Source: Neurospora tetraspora (lineage: Eukaryota > Ascomycota > Sordariomycetes > Sordariales > Sordariaceae). Taken from it: a DNA stretch of 64,000 nt. Both the position numbers and the translations under genes were made by a program. Below are positions 45,765 through 57,746 of the stretch, one piece after another. The stretch spans positions 1,674,001 to 1,738,000 of the forward strand of contig NW_026944388.1 of NCBI RefSeq assembly GCF_033439725.1, in the 5' to 3' direction. The stretch's first letter is position 1. Every line of letters starts with the position of its first letter. The notes beneath the pieces are model-generated. The model searched no databases and was not told the DNA's origin. It saw only the letters and a list, made by a program, of their open reading frames with translations.

Positions 45765-46986
45765 TATTTGATTCCGTGTAATGGGTCCCGAGGATTCGAA
45801 TTTTTGCTCAATTCATGCATGACATTCTGTAGGGCAAGAGCACGCTATACCACGCTAGGCAAGCGCGATCCTTTACCCCTGAAGAATTTCAGATGACGCA
45901 AATGCTAAACCGCAACATGGGAAAGCAAAAAAAGAAAACATTCCAGTCAACACTTCATGTGAAAGGGAAAGAGAGAAGAAGTGAAACTCCAACACAAGGC
46001 TGTAAGACTTTGTGACGAGGCAATCTACATATTCACAACCAATTGCTATCGTCGCATGACCAACATTTTGCGACCTTGAAGGTCCGATACGGAGGGAGCA
46101 TGGATGTTCTGCTATGCAAACATGGCGCGGCGGATACGGAGCACCTCTTTGAAGCCCCGCACGGATTACATACAGTTCCTTTCGGCACCGATATGCACGG
46201 CGAACATGCATCATCTTCCGCATGGTGTCTCCTGGCTCCTATCCCTCTCGTTCCTTCCTCTTTCCTATCTTCTCTTCCTGGCCAGGCCTCTTCTAGACCA
46301 CCTGTTCCATCATTTGTTGCGATGGGAAACCTGGTCCATCACTCACCAAGCCGGTGGCAGTTGCCGGGTCGAGTAACAGAAGTCTTCTAGCCGACTTGCG
46401 CAAGGAACCTAACTACACGCGGTTGTTCGTCCACTTCCTCGATCCGGTTCGGCTATTCCTAGTATCCTTACGATCCTCCTCCTACCTTCGGCACACCTAT
46501 GGTAGAGATGGGTTACACTCGTTACCTGGACGTATCAACTACGCCGAGATGATCGACAAAGAAAGTTTGGACGTCCTGTGCCAACGTAACCCAATGACCC
46601 CAAATCCAACCATCCTCTTCGAAAAAGCTTCCCAAGCCCCAGGTTAGATGCACACAAGTTCGGCTTGATGCAGGTCCCAGAGGCACAGAGTAACATTTGG
46701 GCCCGGGTGATTGCATGAGAAAATGAAGAGGGCCAAATACGATGACCCTCATCGCGGCAAATGCTCGGCACACAAACACGCCTTATGGAGATGAAGAAAT
46801 CCTAACCCATCCGCGCCCTCGTTTTGGGAGGGCGATATCAGTGAAGGAGCAGGGTTGATCATTAACTGCAGATATCAGCAGACCTGACGAGATTCAACGA
46901 CAACCAGAAGGTGGCTGTTGATTAGATGACAACTTGGACCTGTGGCTTCTAGTCGTCGTACATACCTCAACCAGAACCTTGAATTG
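45765..46986. other. Right flank of the transposon island
   Basis: Normal composition from here on. Short open frames (for example plus 46354-46647, without an ATG at its start) have no domain. A stretch at about 45788-45880 reads on the minus strand like a damaged tRNA (AGCGTGGTATAGCG ... ATTCGAATCC) but cannot be folded. No gene is supported. Confidence 0.4.
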
Positions 46987-47400
46987 TCAGATCCTAAGGC
47001 TCTTCAAGGTTTCAAAGATATCTTGTATAATCGAAGCCAACTCATCCGCGTCCTCAGTCCTAAGACCTACCCCGATAACGTCTTCGTGATGATGGATCCG
47101 AAATAGCACAGACGGGATGCATCCGTTGCCCAAGCGGCGGTGCTCTCGGCTTTGGCGGGCCAACTCCCGAGTGGAGGAAGGGGCATTGACTTCGTCCTAA
47201 GAACTGGTGAGTTGCTCATCCTCAGCTTCAAGCTGGTTGGTGCCTCCTCTTGCCGAACCAACGACACTTAACTACCTGTATGATCTAACCTCGTATTGGG
47301 ACGGCAGAAAATCAATGCGGTGACCCTGAATACCGTCCTGTTGGGAAAGTGCTGGTGCGTAGGCGGTGACTCCCTTCGTCGTGAAGTGGAACTTGCTCAT
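46987..47400 (-). CDS. Candidate small protein, two exons, unknown function
   Basis: Exon 1 is 47290-47400 (MSKFHFTTKGVTAYAPALSQ onward, 37 codons). Exon 2 is 47196-46987, ending in TGA. The 93-bp intron has a weak donor (GTTAGA) and a TTCTTAG acceptor. Joined, they give 106 aa with coding-like third positions and an ordered C-terminal half: GNGCIPSVLFRIHHHEDVIG, then DELASIIQDIFETLKSL, a likely amphipathic helix. I do not recognise the family. The start lies 207 bp from the divergent GH76 start, a distance suited to a shared promoter. A TTAATACAG acceptor-like site just before the ATG leaves open a further upstream exon. It may also be the tail of a decayed larger gene. Confidence 0.45.
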
Positions 47401-47607
47401 GTCATCTGTATTAACTCCTCGATCGAACCTTGAGGATGACAAACGGACTTTTGAAGCGGCAACGTCGTGAACACTTCACTGGTGAACACTTCACTGGCCT
47501 TGAGCCGCTCAAGGTTATCTATAAATATTTACCTTTCGTGGCCGTGAGATTGTCTTCCTTTTGCCTCCTTTACCCAAGCAGAATTAACCGCCAAATTTTC
47601 AGGCACG

Positions 47608-48798
47608 ATGAGATCTCTCCAGATCCTGGCTGGCCTTGCCGGTCTCATAAGCATGGTGAGCCCCATCCAGGCTTCAACGGTCGTCGACCCGTCGACTGCC
47701 GCCAAAGCCGCCATCGACGCCATGAACAACGCCTTCTACAATCCCTCCGAAGGCCGCTGGTCCCCCGACGTCGCCTGGTGGATCTCCGGCACCGCCCTCC
47801 AGGCCGTTTTGGACTACATGCATATAACCGGCTCTCGGGACTACCTCTCTCAAGCGCGCGAGATCATCGACAAGCAAAAGGCGCCCTTGCCCGGGTGGCC
47901 GCAAGGCGGTGGCAACTTCATGGCGGACTCGACCGACGACACGGCTTGGTGGGCGCTGGCCATGCTCCGCATGTTCGACCTCACGGGCGACAAGCAATAC
48001 CTGTCGATTGCGATGCAGGACGAGGAGTACATTTGGCATTACTGGACGGACACGGAGTGCGGCGGCGGGATCTATGTGGACATCAGGGCGATGACGTACA
48101 AGAACGCCATTGCGAACGCCTTGTACATCAAGCTGGCCGCGGGTTTACATCTTCGAACGGGTGATCCTCATTATCTGACCAGGGCGCTCAAGGCGCATAA
48201 GTGGTTTATGGAATCGGGCATGATTAACGCAGAGGGATTGGTCAACGACGGGTTGACGCAAGATAAGGCAAATGGAGTGTGCTTCAACAACGAGGGACCG
48301 ACGTGGTCATACCTCCAGGGAGTGGTAATAGGTGGCTTAGTCGGTACTGTATTCCCTTTTCCCCTTTTTCTTAACGAGCCATATTGAACTTCAAAACAAC
48401 TAACAAAACCAAACCTTAACGCAGAACTCTTCCGCACAATACCCGATGAGACCTACATCCGCTCCGCCGCAACCCTCGCCAACGCCGTCATCTCCTCTTC
48501 CAAACTCACTCCCCCCTCCACAGGCGTCCTCACTGATTACGCCTGCGAGGGCACCGCAGCGGGCTGTAACTACGATCAACAGAGCTTCAAGGGCATCTTT
48601 GCTCGCAACCTCGGCGAGCTCGATGCGTTGATCGTGGGCAGACCGTATCGCGCATACCTGGAGCAGAACGCAAACTCGGCGTATCAGAAGGCACGGAACG
48701 CAGATGATACGTATGGTACCAGCTGGGCGGGGCCATTTGATGCAAGCAGTTTGGCGAAACAGCAGTCGGCGGCGAGCTTGTGGGTTGCGCTTCTATAA
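47608..48798 (+). CDS. Secreted GH76 endo-alpha-1,6-mannanase (Dcw1/Dfg5 superfamily)
   Basis: Exons 47608-48343 and 48425-48798, with an 81-bp intron (GTACTG donor, CTAAC branch, CGCAG acceptor), give 369 aa. A signal peptide of about 22 residues (MRSLQILAGLAGLIS...) precedes the mature enzyme. The GH76 signature ADSTDDTAWWALAMLRMFDL carries the catalytic Asp-Asp pair near residues 111-112. WTDTECGGGIYVD and MTYKNAIANALYIKLAAGLH follow as in the family. GH76 enzymes hydrolyse or transglycosylate alpha-1,6-mannan; in fungi some members cross-link galactomannan-bearing wall proteins. The protein is shorter than Dfg5-type members and shows no C-terminal Ser/Thr-rich GPI region, so it is likely a soluble secreted enzyme. 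It converges on the 6-phosphogluconolactonase gene. Confidence 0.95.
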
Positions 48799-49597
48799 GA
48801 AGAGAGTGCGGGTTCGGTATCGTTTGGCTGTGCCTGTGGGGTTGAAGTTAACAGAATGGGATGGTTTTGAACTCGCTCTTGAGAGGCTTGGAATAGACGA
48901 TGGATGGATATGGTTCGGGCACAGTCTTTTATCACGCGAGGCTGTTGTTGCGCCCAGAAACGAACACATGGGCAGGCCAAGAAGGAAAATAAAGAGAAGG
49001 GATTAGAGAGCATAGAATAAAAGTCATTGCTAGAGGACATTGCATTCTTCATCTTGACAAGCTGGTGACGCTGTACAAAGTCAGGGGCTCTCGGTATACG
49101 CCATATCTCACCACTTTACCATTCTGAGCTTCTTGCCGAGCCTGAAAATACTACAATGAAGATTAACATTGGGCGTGTGATAGCAATATCATCAACGTCG
49201 TTCGCAAAGAGACAAAGCCCCCGCCGCTACCTGTACATACATACGTACGGGATAATCTGAAAAACTCCAATCACTCCGTTTTCGTCCCATAAAACAACTC
49301 CAAACCTCCGCGTCCGCCGTCCCAGTCTATTGATTCTTTTTGGGGATGTGTTGACCAAGAAGATCTGTTGTTCCGCTTAGGTCCTCATTTCCGTCCATTT
49401 AGACCTTCCTCTTGTATTCTTCTGTCTTATTTGCCCTTATCGGTCGCTTCGTCCTGGGCCTTCCTTTTGTATTTTTCCTTCATTGTCCCGTCTACCTCTA
49501 TATCCCCAAATTTTCGATCTGAGCAACATGCCAATCCGAGTTGCAACCTTCCGTTCCTCCTCCCACTCCACCGCACAAAGAAACATCACGTCATATC
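48799..49597. other. Convergent intergenic region (GH76 and 6PGL 3' UTRs)
   Basis: About 800 bp between two convergent genes. No gene or notable repeat seen. Confidence 0.5.
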
Positions 49598-50383
49598 CTA
49601 TAGGCTGAAAGGCCTCTTGGGGTAGCTCACTCCCTCGACCGCCGCGTTGTCGACAAACCAACTGCACCTCTCGCCCGTCGCCTCGTTCACCAGCGCGCAC
49701 GGCAAGCCCTTGCCCTCCTCAAAGATATCCTTCATGATCTCCTTCTTGCCGCCGCCCGTGGCCACGAACGCGACGCGCACCGCGTGCGTCACAACGGGAA
49801 GGGTGAGGGTGATGCGGCGCGGGGGCGGCTTGGGCGAGTCCTCAATGGGGCTGACCCAGGCCTCGGTCTCGCGCAGCAGCTCGTGTCCGGGGAACAGGGA
49901 GCAGGTGTGTCCATCGGGCCCGCAGCCCAGCAACAGCAAATCGAAGATGGGCAGCTTGACCGAGTCGCGGGAAGCAAAAGAGCGGACGAGCGTCTGCTCG
50001 TACCGGTCCGCCAGCTCCTGCGTGTCGTCGAGGACCGATTCGTCGATGGTGTGCACCGTCGGTTGCGGGGTTCCCTGGGGCAGCTTGTCGAGCAGCTCCT
50101 TCTTGAGCAGCGCGTAGTTGGAGTCCTCGTGGTCGAGCGGGACGGCGCGCTCGTCCGCGAAGAAGATCTCCCAGCTCTCCCACTTGACCTTGTCGGACTC
50201 GTCCTTGGCCGGGGCCAGGAGCGCTTGCGCGAGCGTCTTGGGCAGCGAGCCGCCCGAGACGCCGACCTTGAAGACGCCGTGCCGCTCGAGGCCGGCCTCC
50301 TGACACGAGATCAGGTAGGAGCGCAGGGCGGTCGCGAGCGTGTCGACGCTGGGGAAGGAGTAGAGGTTGACTTGCTTGCCCAT
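49598..50383 (-). CDS. 6-phosphogluconolactonase
   Basis: Single exon, 261 aa, the usual length for the eukaryotic enzyme. It hydrolyses 6-phosphoglucono-1,5-lactone, step two of the oxidative pentose phosphate pathway, in the cytosol. Family motifs are in order: VGVSGGSLPKTLAQALL (residues about 41-57, phosphate-binding), WEIFFADERAVPLDHEDSNY (about 71-90) and DLLLLGCGPDGHTCSLFPGH (about 149-168, with the conserved Gly-Asp-Gly-His-like active-site stretch). The start ATG at 50383 gives MGKQVNLYSFPSVDTLATAL, matching the family's N-terminus. The gene is GC-rich at third positions, typical of well-expressed fungal genes. It converges with the GH76 gene. Confidence 0.95.
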   Translation of the reverse strand: MGKQVNLYSFPSVDTLATALRSYLISCQEAGLERHGVFKVGVSGGSLPKTLAQALLAPAKDESDKVKWESWEIFFADERAVPLDHEDSNYALLKKELLDKLPQGTPQPTVHTIDESVLDDTQELADRYEQTLVRSFASRDSVKLPIFDLLLLGCGPDGHTCSLFPGHELLRETEAWVSPIEDSPKPPPRRITLTLPVVTHAVRVAFVATGGGKKEIMKDIFEEGKGLPCALVNEATGERCSWFVDNAAVEGVSYPKRPFSL

Positions 50384-53300
50384 TGCTGTTGGCTTATCGC
50401 GGGAGGTAGCTGTGGTGGGAGTTTCTGTTGGTGCTGTTTCGGTGAGGGTTCAGGTCTGTTCAATTCCGATGACCGGCGATAGGAGGTCGCTACAATGTCG
50501 TAGGTGATTCTTCGAAGTCGTGGAGGGAAGGGAAAGAGAAACGGGTTGGGTTATGGTCTGTCTGTCGGTGTCTTGTCGGTGCGATGACTGCGGGGGCGGG
50601 GACGATAGCGCAAACCGGACCAACTTTTAGTATGCAGTCAGTCACTGAGAAAGCCGTAGCAGTAGCCGTAGCGATAAGGTAGAGAGCTCCGAGCGTCGTC
50701 TTTTTAGTGGGGTACTACCAACGGCGAACTGCAGGCGGGGAAGGAACTAAAAAGTTTTGCGATGAATCAAAATGGAGCTTGCACCTCCCCTTGTTAAAGG
50801 TTCCGGAGCACACACCTCCAGATGCTATACGTCAGATATGGAGTTGTCCAACACCACGACGACAGCTCAACGACAAGCAAAGCATATGCTCAAGATATGG
50901 CTATGGAAGGTCGCAATCCGCAGCTTGTCGGCCAACTGATTATCGTGTCCGGACTGGCACAAAGCCACTTCAGTACTCTGTAGCTTGAGAACGATGTCTC
51001 ACGACCTACAGTACATCTATGGGGTTCTGTATGTTGACAAGGAAGGAAGTCCAGGGTCACCCAACGAGCTGCGAACAACAGCCAACAACGATTCAAGGTT
51101 GGTAGGTTAGTAGTGGGAACAAAGACGCCATCGTGGAATCATATAGAAAGCCCCTGGAAACCTCAGAGAGAGAAAGACGTACAACTCACAACATACCTGC
51201 GATAACGCCTATCACCTTGTGTCGATAACCAATAAACGTGGGGGTGATGGTATGGGTGAGACAGCGGGAGATAATCTCATGACCATCCCGTCCATGCGGG
51301 TGTATCTCAAGGGTCCTCGATGGAGGGGTAAACTGTAGCATAGCGTGTAGACCACGGTTCCTTCGAGTTAAAGATCACATATAACCACCTCTATTCTGGC
51401 CATGACAGTATGATGGTTCGATATTTGAATCAATCAAGGTTAGTCAAGTACGTGTTTGTGTGATCCGCTTGCACAGAAGGGTTCACTCTTGCACTACGAT
51501 AGATCCAGAGCTCTGAGGGTTGGCATATCGTGTCTCACCCCATGACATATGATATTGGTATGACACGCTCCGTGGCGGAGGGGAAAAGTAAATAAGATAT
51601 TGAAGAGTAGCTTGGTGAATAGTTTGGTTTAGGTTTCTTTTGCCTCTGAGAGTCCTATCCGTCATAGTGAGATCAAGACGCCATGTTGTGAGAATCGTTC
51701 CCATTCTTTGTCGTAGCATCGTCATGGTCAACCTCTTATCTCTTGTCTCCATTTAATCCTGCCTTGCCGACGCCCCAGCACTAGCGGATCGTGATCATGG
51801 GATACTTCAATGAAACTACTGAGCTGACAAAGTGCTGGCTTCGATCTCGATATGTTGCTTGTGCGCATGGTATTTAGTCTACTTGTAAGGTAAGAACAAG
51901 ATATGTCGATAGGTCTTGGAGCAAACGGGAGTGACAGCTCGGAAGTTCCGAATGCCATAAATGACGGCATAGTGCCCCGGCGAAACGGAAGAGTGAAGGG
52001 GCAACCCCTTTCTTCTTGTTCAATGAACCACTCCCTACTGAAGGTATTTGTATCTCTACCAGTTTGGATGTCGAAATATGAATTTAGAAATTTGTTCTCT
52101 TTTGGGTTGTGGTATGAACATTTCCTTGTAGTGAACAAGAAAGTTAATTACACGAAGCTGCAGTACCAATTGAGTAAATTACCCGTAAGCCGCTAAAGTT
52201 TACGCGGAACGGGCCCATTTACACATGAAACGCCCTAACATAATCACGAATCAGGCAGCAGAATTACTACTTCCAGGTTTTGATCGAGCTTCCATCCATG
52301 CCAGAATGTTGATACTATCACCGCCATTGTCGTCATTATTCCCTCCTTCGACACACCCACAAAAAGAAGAACCTGAACCCTTTTTACGTTCAGGCTTTTT
52401 GATGGTTCTGTGATGCAGAAATCATACGATTCCTGCTTCCCTCCAGCGGAGACGGCCATGTGCTTCCCGCATATGCACTTGCAGATCGTTACCAGCCCGT
52501 TGTCCAATGGGATCTGCGTTGTTAAGTTGTCTCTGAACTTCGATTTCCCGAGTGTCGAACGAGCATCGAAGGAAGATGTTCCGAGCTTCCCTAGAAATTG
52601 GAAAAGGGTTCCGTCTGGTTGGTCCCGTACCACCCGCCCGTTGTTCAGATTCACAGGGCGAGACACCCTTCGAAAGGGGTACGATGCGAAGATCTACAAC
52701 AACCGCAACGGCAACAACGGAAAAGACGATGGATCTGTGCCTTGGCAGAGGCAGCAAGTGGATGGGGATACATGTTGGATCTGACATATGCAGGGCAAGG
52801 CAAAATAAACCGCTAGGGCCTTGGATACTTGGCAAGGCGATTGCGAAGGTTGACAGAACTCCAATGACATCCCCCGGAAGTGGAAAGTTGAGGAGATTGA
52901 CGGGCACGGGAGGTCCACTGTTGCTGACAGCCCGTCCTGATCATTTCCGCTCACAGCTAAAGGTATCCCACGATGTTCCGGTTGGGCCTTGCCTTTTCAC
53001 TTGACTTGGAGGATTCCTTGCTCAAGATCAAGCCGGGCAAATGTCATCCACTCATTCATCCTCAAGGACGTGCCTTGCCTCCAATTGACAAATATCGCCA
53101 AGTAGCCCGGAGGAAAGGGAATCAATTTAGTGCTGATTTCAAGGCCAGTTATTGCTCGTAAGGCGGGACATGGCGGGGTACCTTAGAGGTAACTTTCACT
53201 TTTCCTTGTCAGGCAGGGGTAGCTTCAAAAACGCCCTGGTTGCGTCACTGATACAGCCAGGACGGACAGTGCGCTTTTTGTCTTTCCGCAGTTTCGAAAT

Positions 53301-53850
53301 TTCGGCAGCACGGCTTATCGTCGGTCGAAACAACGATGTAGCGAAGAGGTTAAGAGGTATCGCCAGCCTCGACAATCTTATGGCTTTGAAGCAATCGCTG
53401 AGGAAGCCGTGGACACTGACAGAGTTGATCTCCCGGCATCTTTGTTCTGGCGATCGTTTCCCTAACCAGGGCCAACGAGCGAAAGCTTGTTGTTTGTTAG
53501 CGCTTCGTTTTGGCAGCTCTGGGCGGGAGTGGGAGCTTTCAACTTGCCCCGAATCAGATCCATTTTGGGCGCCTCAACCATGCCAGTAGCCAATCATGTC
53601 GCTACTACGGAAGGCGGCAGGGGCAGGAACGGGGTGGCGGCCGGGCTCGGAGGTGCTGTGAGAGTCACGATCGCCACGCCTTTGGGGACGACGGTCAGGT
53701 CCACGGAATCTGACTCAGTGAGCAGTTACTACTCCTTCAGAAAGCCTTGAACGAACATCTCCGAAAAGTTACCTAGGTCGATCACTTGGCGACAACTTCC
53801 GATTTTTTCAATAAGCTATTTTTGTTCAGAACATACCTAGTAACCCTACC
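50384..53850. other. Intergenic region between 6PGL and the HAD phosphatase
   Basis: About 3.5 kb, normal composition, with the 6PGL promoter on the left. Several open frames of 120-160 codons overlap on both strands at 52240-53000, which argues that none is selected for. No domain, tRNA or repeat could be supported. Confidence 0.4.
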
Positions 53851-54902
53851 ATGGCGCAGCCGAAATACCTCAGTGGCGACGTCGCCGCCATCAACGAGTT
53901 CATTGACAAGTTCGATGTTTGTCTTCCCCGGTGGAGCCATCAGTAATACGCTTGAATCCTGGATGCAATACTTACACAAAAAATAGGTATTCTTGTTCGA
54001 CTGCGATGGTGTGCTATGGTCTGGAGACCATGTCTTCGAGGGTGTTGTCGAGACGCTCGAGTTGCTGAGATCAAGAGGTTAAACAACCCCAGCCTGTGAA
54101 GGTTTATATGGGACCCGATCTGACAAAAGTGACGACAGGCAAGAAGACGGTGTTTGTGACCAACAACTCAACAAAGTCTCGTCCTGAGTATAAAAAGAAG
54201 TTCGAGGGCTTGGGAATTCCAGCAGATGAAGACGAGATCTTTGGCTCCGCATATTCTTCCGCCATCTACATCTCCAGGATTCTGAAGCTGGCGCCGCCAA
54301 AGAACAAGGTCTTTGTGGTTGGAGAGGCAGGCATCGAGAAGGAGTTAACGACCGAGAACGTTCCATTCATTGGTGGCACCGACCCATCTTTCCGGAGGGA
54401 CATAACGCCAGAAGACTTCAAGGGCCTTGCGGACGGATCTCTACTCGATCCTGAGGTCGGCTGCGTGCTCGCGGGCCTGGACTTGCACATCAACTACCTG
54501 AAGCTGTCGCACGCATACCAGTACCTCCGGCGCGGCGCCGTGTTCCTGGCGACGAACATGGACTCGACCTTCCCCATGAACCACAACTTCTTCCCCGGCG
54601 CAGGGTCCATCAGCGTTCCGCTGGTCAACATGACGGGACAGGAACCCGTGGCGCTCGGAAAGCCTAGCCAGGCCATGATGGATGCCATCGAGGGCAAGTT
54701 CCACCTGGACCGCGCGCGGACTTGCATGGTGGGAGACCGGCTCAACACCGATATCAAGTTCGGCATCGAGGGACGGCTGGGCGGCACACTTGCGGTCCTG
54801 ACGGGAGTGAGCAAGAAGGAAGACTGGGAGGCAGCGGATGCGGTTGCCGTGCCATCATTTTACGTCGACAGGCTTAGTGATCTAAGGGCCGCTGCGCAAT
54901 AA
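53851..54902 (+). CDS. PHO13-type 4-nitrophenylphosphatase / phosphoglycolate phosphatase (HAD family)
   Basis: Exons 53851-53916, 53987-54077 and 54139-54902 join to 306 aa. HAD motif I, FLFDCDGVLWSGD (residues about 25-37), carries the nucleophile Asp. Motif II is VFVTNNSTKSR, with the conserved Thr/Ser. Motif IV, MVGDRLNTDIKFG (about residue 250), holds the metal-binding Asp residues. A C2-type cap with GLDLHINYLKL lies between. Family members dephosphorylate 4-nitrophenyl phosphate in vitro; in cells they act as metabolite-repair enzymes on 2-phosphoglycolate, 4-phosphoerythronate and 2-phospholactate. Donors (GTTTGT and GTTAAA) are weaker than usual, but both junctions restore family sequence exactly, and a stop follows the second donor. 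Confidence 0.95.
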
Positions 54903-57746
54903 TGGTGGAGAGCAAGGAGCTGGTGATGTACAGGGTGCGGGTATGCGGAGTTACGGATGCCTGGTAAGACGGGGGGCTATAGATGCTAGCATGGACAGCG
55001 TGGATATTGCCATATTTCCCTTTACTAGAGAGCAAGCATAGAAGAAATTGAGGCAGCCAATGGAATAGACTAGAACAAGTAAATGAGGCGAGGCCCGGCC
55101 ACAGGAACACAACAACGGCTGAGAAGGGAATAACGAGGTGCTCGTGCTTGTCCGTCTGTCATTACGTCCCCCGATCGATGGCCTGATTATGACAGTTAAT
55201 GAGGATGACAACATAGACCATTGGCAAATAGTCTGGCGGTATATGATGGCATATTCGCATGTTGGCATGTGGTATGTTGGGATATTTCCTTGATGGCGAG
55301 TAGGTGGAGAGAGCAGGAAAGGGAAAAGTCCCATGTGATGTTATTTCAGGAGTAGGACAGTGTGGCCGGTCTGGATCTTCGGGACTCGTAACATTCAGGC
55401 TTCGGAATGGCTTCTTTCCTCTTCCGGCTACGGGAAGCTTTCTTTTTCCTCTCTTTTCAGATCGAAAGTTCGACTTGGGCCTGGAAGCCCTAGGCAGCCC
55501 ATGACGTAACCGGCTGTCTAACCCTGACATTTTGTGTAACCCTAGCATAACCCTGGGCCTAGACTGGCGGTTAGTGGTGGACAAGGAGCGTGTGAAATAT
55601 GCAAGCCATCAGTTGGGGAAGGACCCTGAATTTTACCAAGCGCTCAACGACAAACCTGTCGCCTGCCAGCCAACCCATTCGGGAAGACGTGGGTGTGAAC
55701 CCTTGCCTTTTCGCCCTGTTTTTTGGTGTCCCCAAGGTGGGCGCCAAGGTTCATTGGGGCCGTTCCCATGGAAGCGTTCAGGCCGAGGGGATCCAAAGGG
55801 TCCTCTTGTGACCCGGTCCTCGGTAAGGATGCCCCTTGGATACCCGTTTCATCAGTACGGCGACCGTAATATTGGCGAGATCATATTTCGGGGTCCTGTT
55901 TGCGCTCCTCGAGGTATTCTGCCCTGATGAAGCTTCCAGACTTTACCGTATCGTTACGTGCGAGAGACGGGAGCTCTGCCGATCAGCCTTTCTATCCTCC
56001 TTCATCGCAGCCCAACTCTTTACCTTTCAAGAAAGGGGTCCAAATCGGCGTGCTGTGACAGGTTTGCGCGGCCACAAAACCTGACGCCAGTGGAGGAGGA
56101 CTGGTGGTTCCCGTGCTGTGCCGTGATTGTTCCCGAACACTGACACCCTGTCATTCAGTGGAAGTGGAAGCCGTTGGCAGGCCGGCGGCAGTGGATATCA
56201 GATTGAGATGCAGCGATCCCGTCATTGCGCTCTGGTCCGGCATCCTCCGTCGAGAGATGACTGGTCCTTGGGCTTTCGCTGATGAGCGTTCTGGACTCGG
56301 CTAATCGGCTTAGCTTGGGTCGAATCCGGAGCATTTGCGACGGCTGGCATCAAACTCTTCTCGGTGATCGTACCTTGGGGAGCCCGGGCAGGGTTCAAAC
56401 TCGTCGACGGGATGGATGGGGGAGCAAACGGCGGGGATAACACACAACCCAGCAGCGAGGTAAAAATAAAATTCTGACGCGAGAAATAACGTGGTTTCAG
56501 GCTCGCTCTAGCGACTCTAGTGACATTGGCTTCCTTTTCAGTTCTTTGCAAGTCAGGTGCAATACACCCGGATACGGCCTCTCAACCGATTCAGTCGTTT
56601 TATTTTTCACCACCGGTACCCTCTTTTCCCCATTCCGCAGTCACGTTTCGATCTTGACTAGTGTTGACTCCCCATTCCCGCTCCTCCGTCATCCGCCCAC
56701 TCACTACTGCCCACTATTTCCAAGTGGTTTTTGTTCAGGGTGTAGAGCTGGGTGCCGGGTGTAGTAGTATCCGGACTGCAGTGTAATTCAGTTCTGCTCG
56801 GGCTGCTTCTGCTCCAAGTCCCTTGACTGTGGGCTTCAGGTACCGGCGTAGTACACCTCTGCATGGATATAAAACGTTAGCTTGGTACGGCAATCCTACA
56901 AGAAACAGGGAACAGACAGACGACAAGAGGGCCATTTCCTGTGCAGAAATTAAGGTTCTTTGCCACTTGCAAAAACCGAGCTAACATTCTATATCAAAGT
57001 TTTTTTTTCTCGCCATCGATCAATTCCCCACCGTCTCATCGCCATCTCCAAGCCTCCATTTGCTCCATCCCGCATCTGCAGGTCGATGAGGTGCAGCTGT
57101 TACTATAGTACGGTAACGATAGCTGCCATCCGAGAACGGGAAAGTGCGAAGAACCGGCGGATCGGAAAAGATATTGGGTGGAATAAGGAAGGGACGATAG
57201 TGGAGGAGCAACCAAAAAAAGGTCTGAAGTTCAGCCAAGGAACGACCAAGGAAGTACCAACTCCAACTTGGGAACCAGGCACTGCCAACTGAATCACCAC
57301 CCAACCTACCTAAGGTTCCCAGGACGCCAGGTAGGCACGCCTTCCTTTCTTTCCCCTCTTCTTTCTTGTCGACGGTCCCCAGTAGTTCGCGGGCCGAGAT
57401 ATTCCTCGATCCAGGACAAGACAAGGTCTTTGTTCGATACCTTATATATCCTCCCAAGGTACCATCATTGCTCCCCAACATGGACTTATCATCCTTCGAC
57501 GTGGAGTGGGTTTTCCCTTGGTCGATCCTTGATCTTGCCCGCGCACACCATCAGGTCCATCGTCTGTCGTCCTTGTCACCCTTCACTGTCTCACCTTTCA
57601 CCTGCCGTACCAGGCTGACCAGGCCGAACAGCCCGACCATACAAACGAGCATACCACCACCCCGTCAACCCTTCTAGACCATCCAGGCCTTTTCGACCAA
57701 CTCGCGGCACCAGCAACCGAAACAGCCAACAGCCTTCTTCCCCGCC
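54903..57746. other. Intergenic region upstream of the SET-domain gene
   Basis: About 2.8 kb with the phosphatase 3' UTR on the left and a pyrimidine-rich promoter/leader for the SET gene at about 57340-57600. Open frames up to 153 codons occur but overlap each other and lack any recognised domain. No gene supported. Confidence 0.4.

Noticed and set aside
45788-45880. Minus-strand tRNA-like sequence beside the transposon island
   Set aside because: A D-arm-like GTGGTATAGCG and a TTCGAATCC are present, but the T and anticodon stems do not pair; at most a decayed relic.
46354-46647. 97-codon frame in the right flank of the island
   Set aside because: It begins at GTG without an ATG and shows no recognised domain or splice context.
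47430-48164. 244-codon plus-strand frame overlapping GH76
   Set aside because: Shadow frame of the GH76 gene; it starts at TTG and has no domain.
52240-53004. Several 120-160-codon frames on both strands
   Set aside because: They overlap mutually in three or more frames, which indicates few stop codons in GC-rich DNA and not selection for coding.
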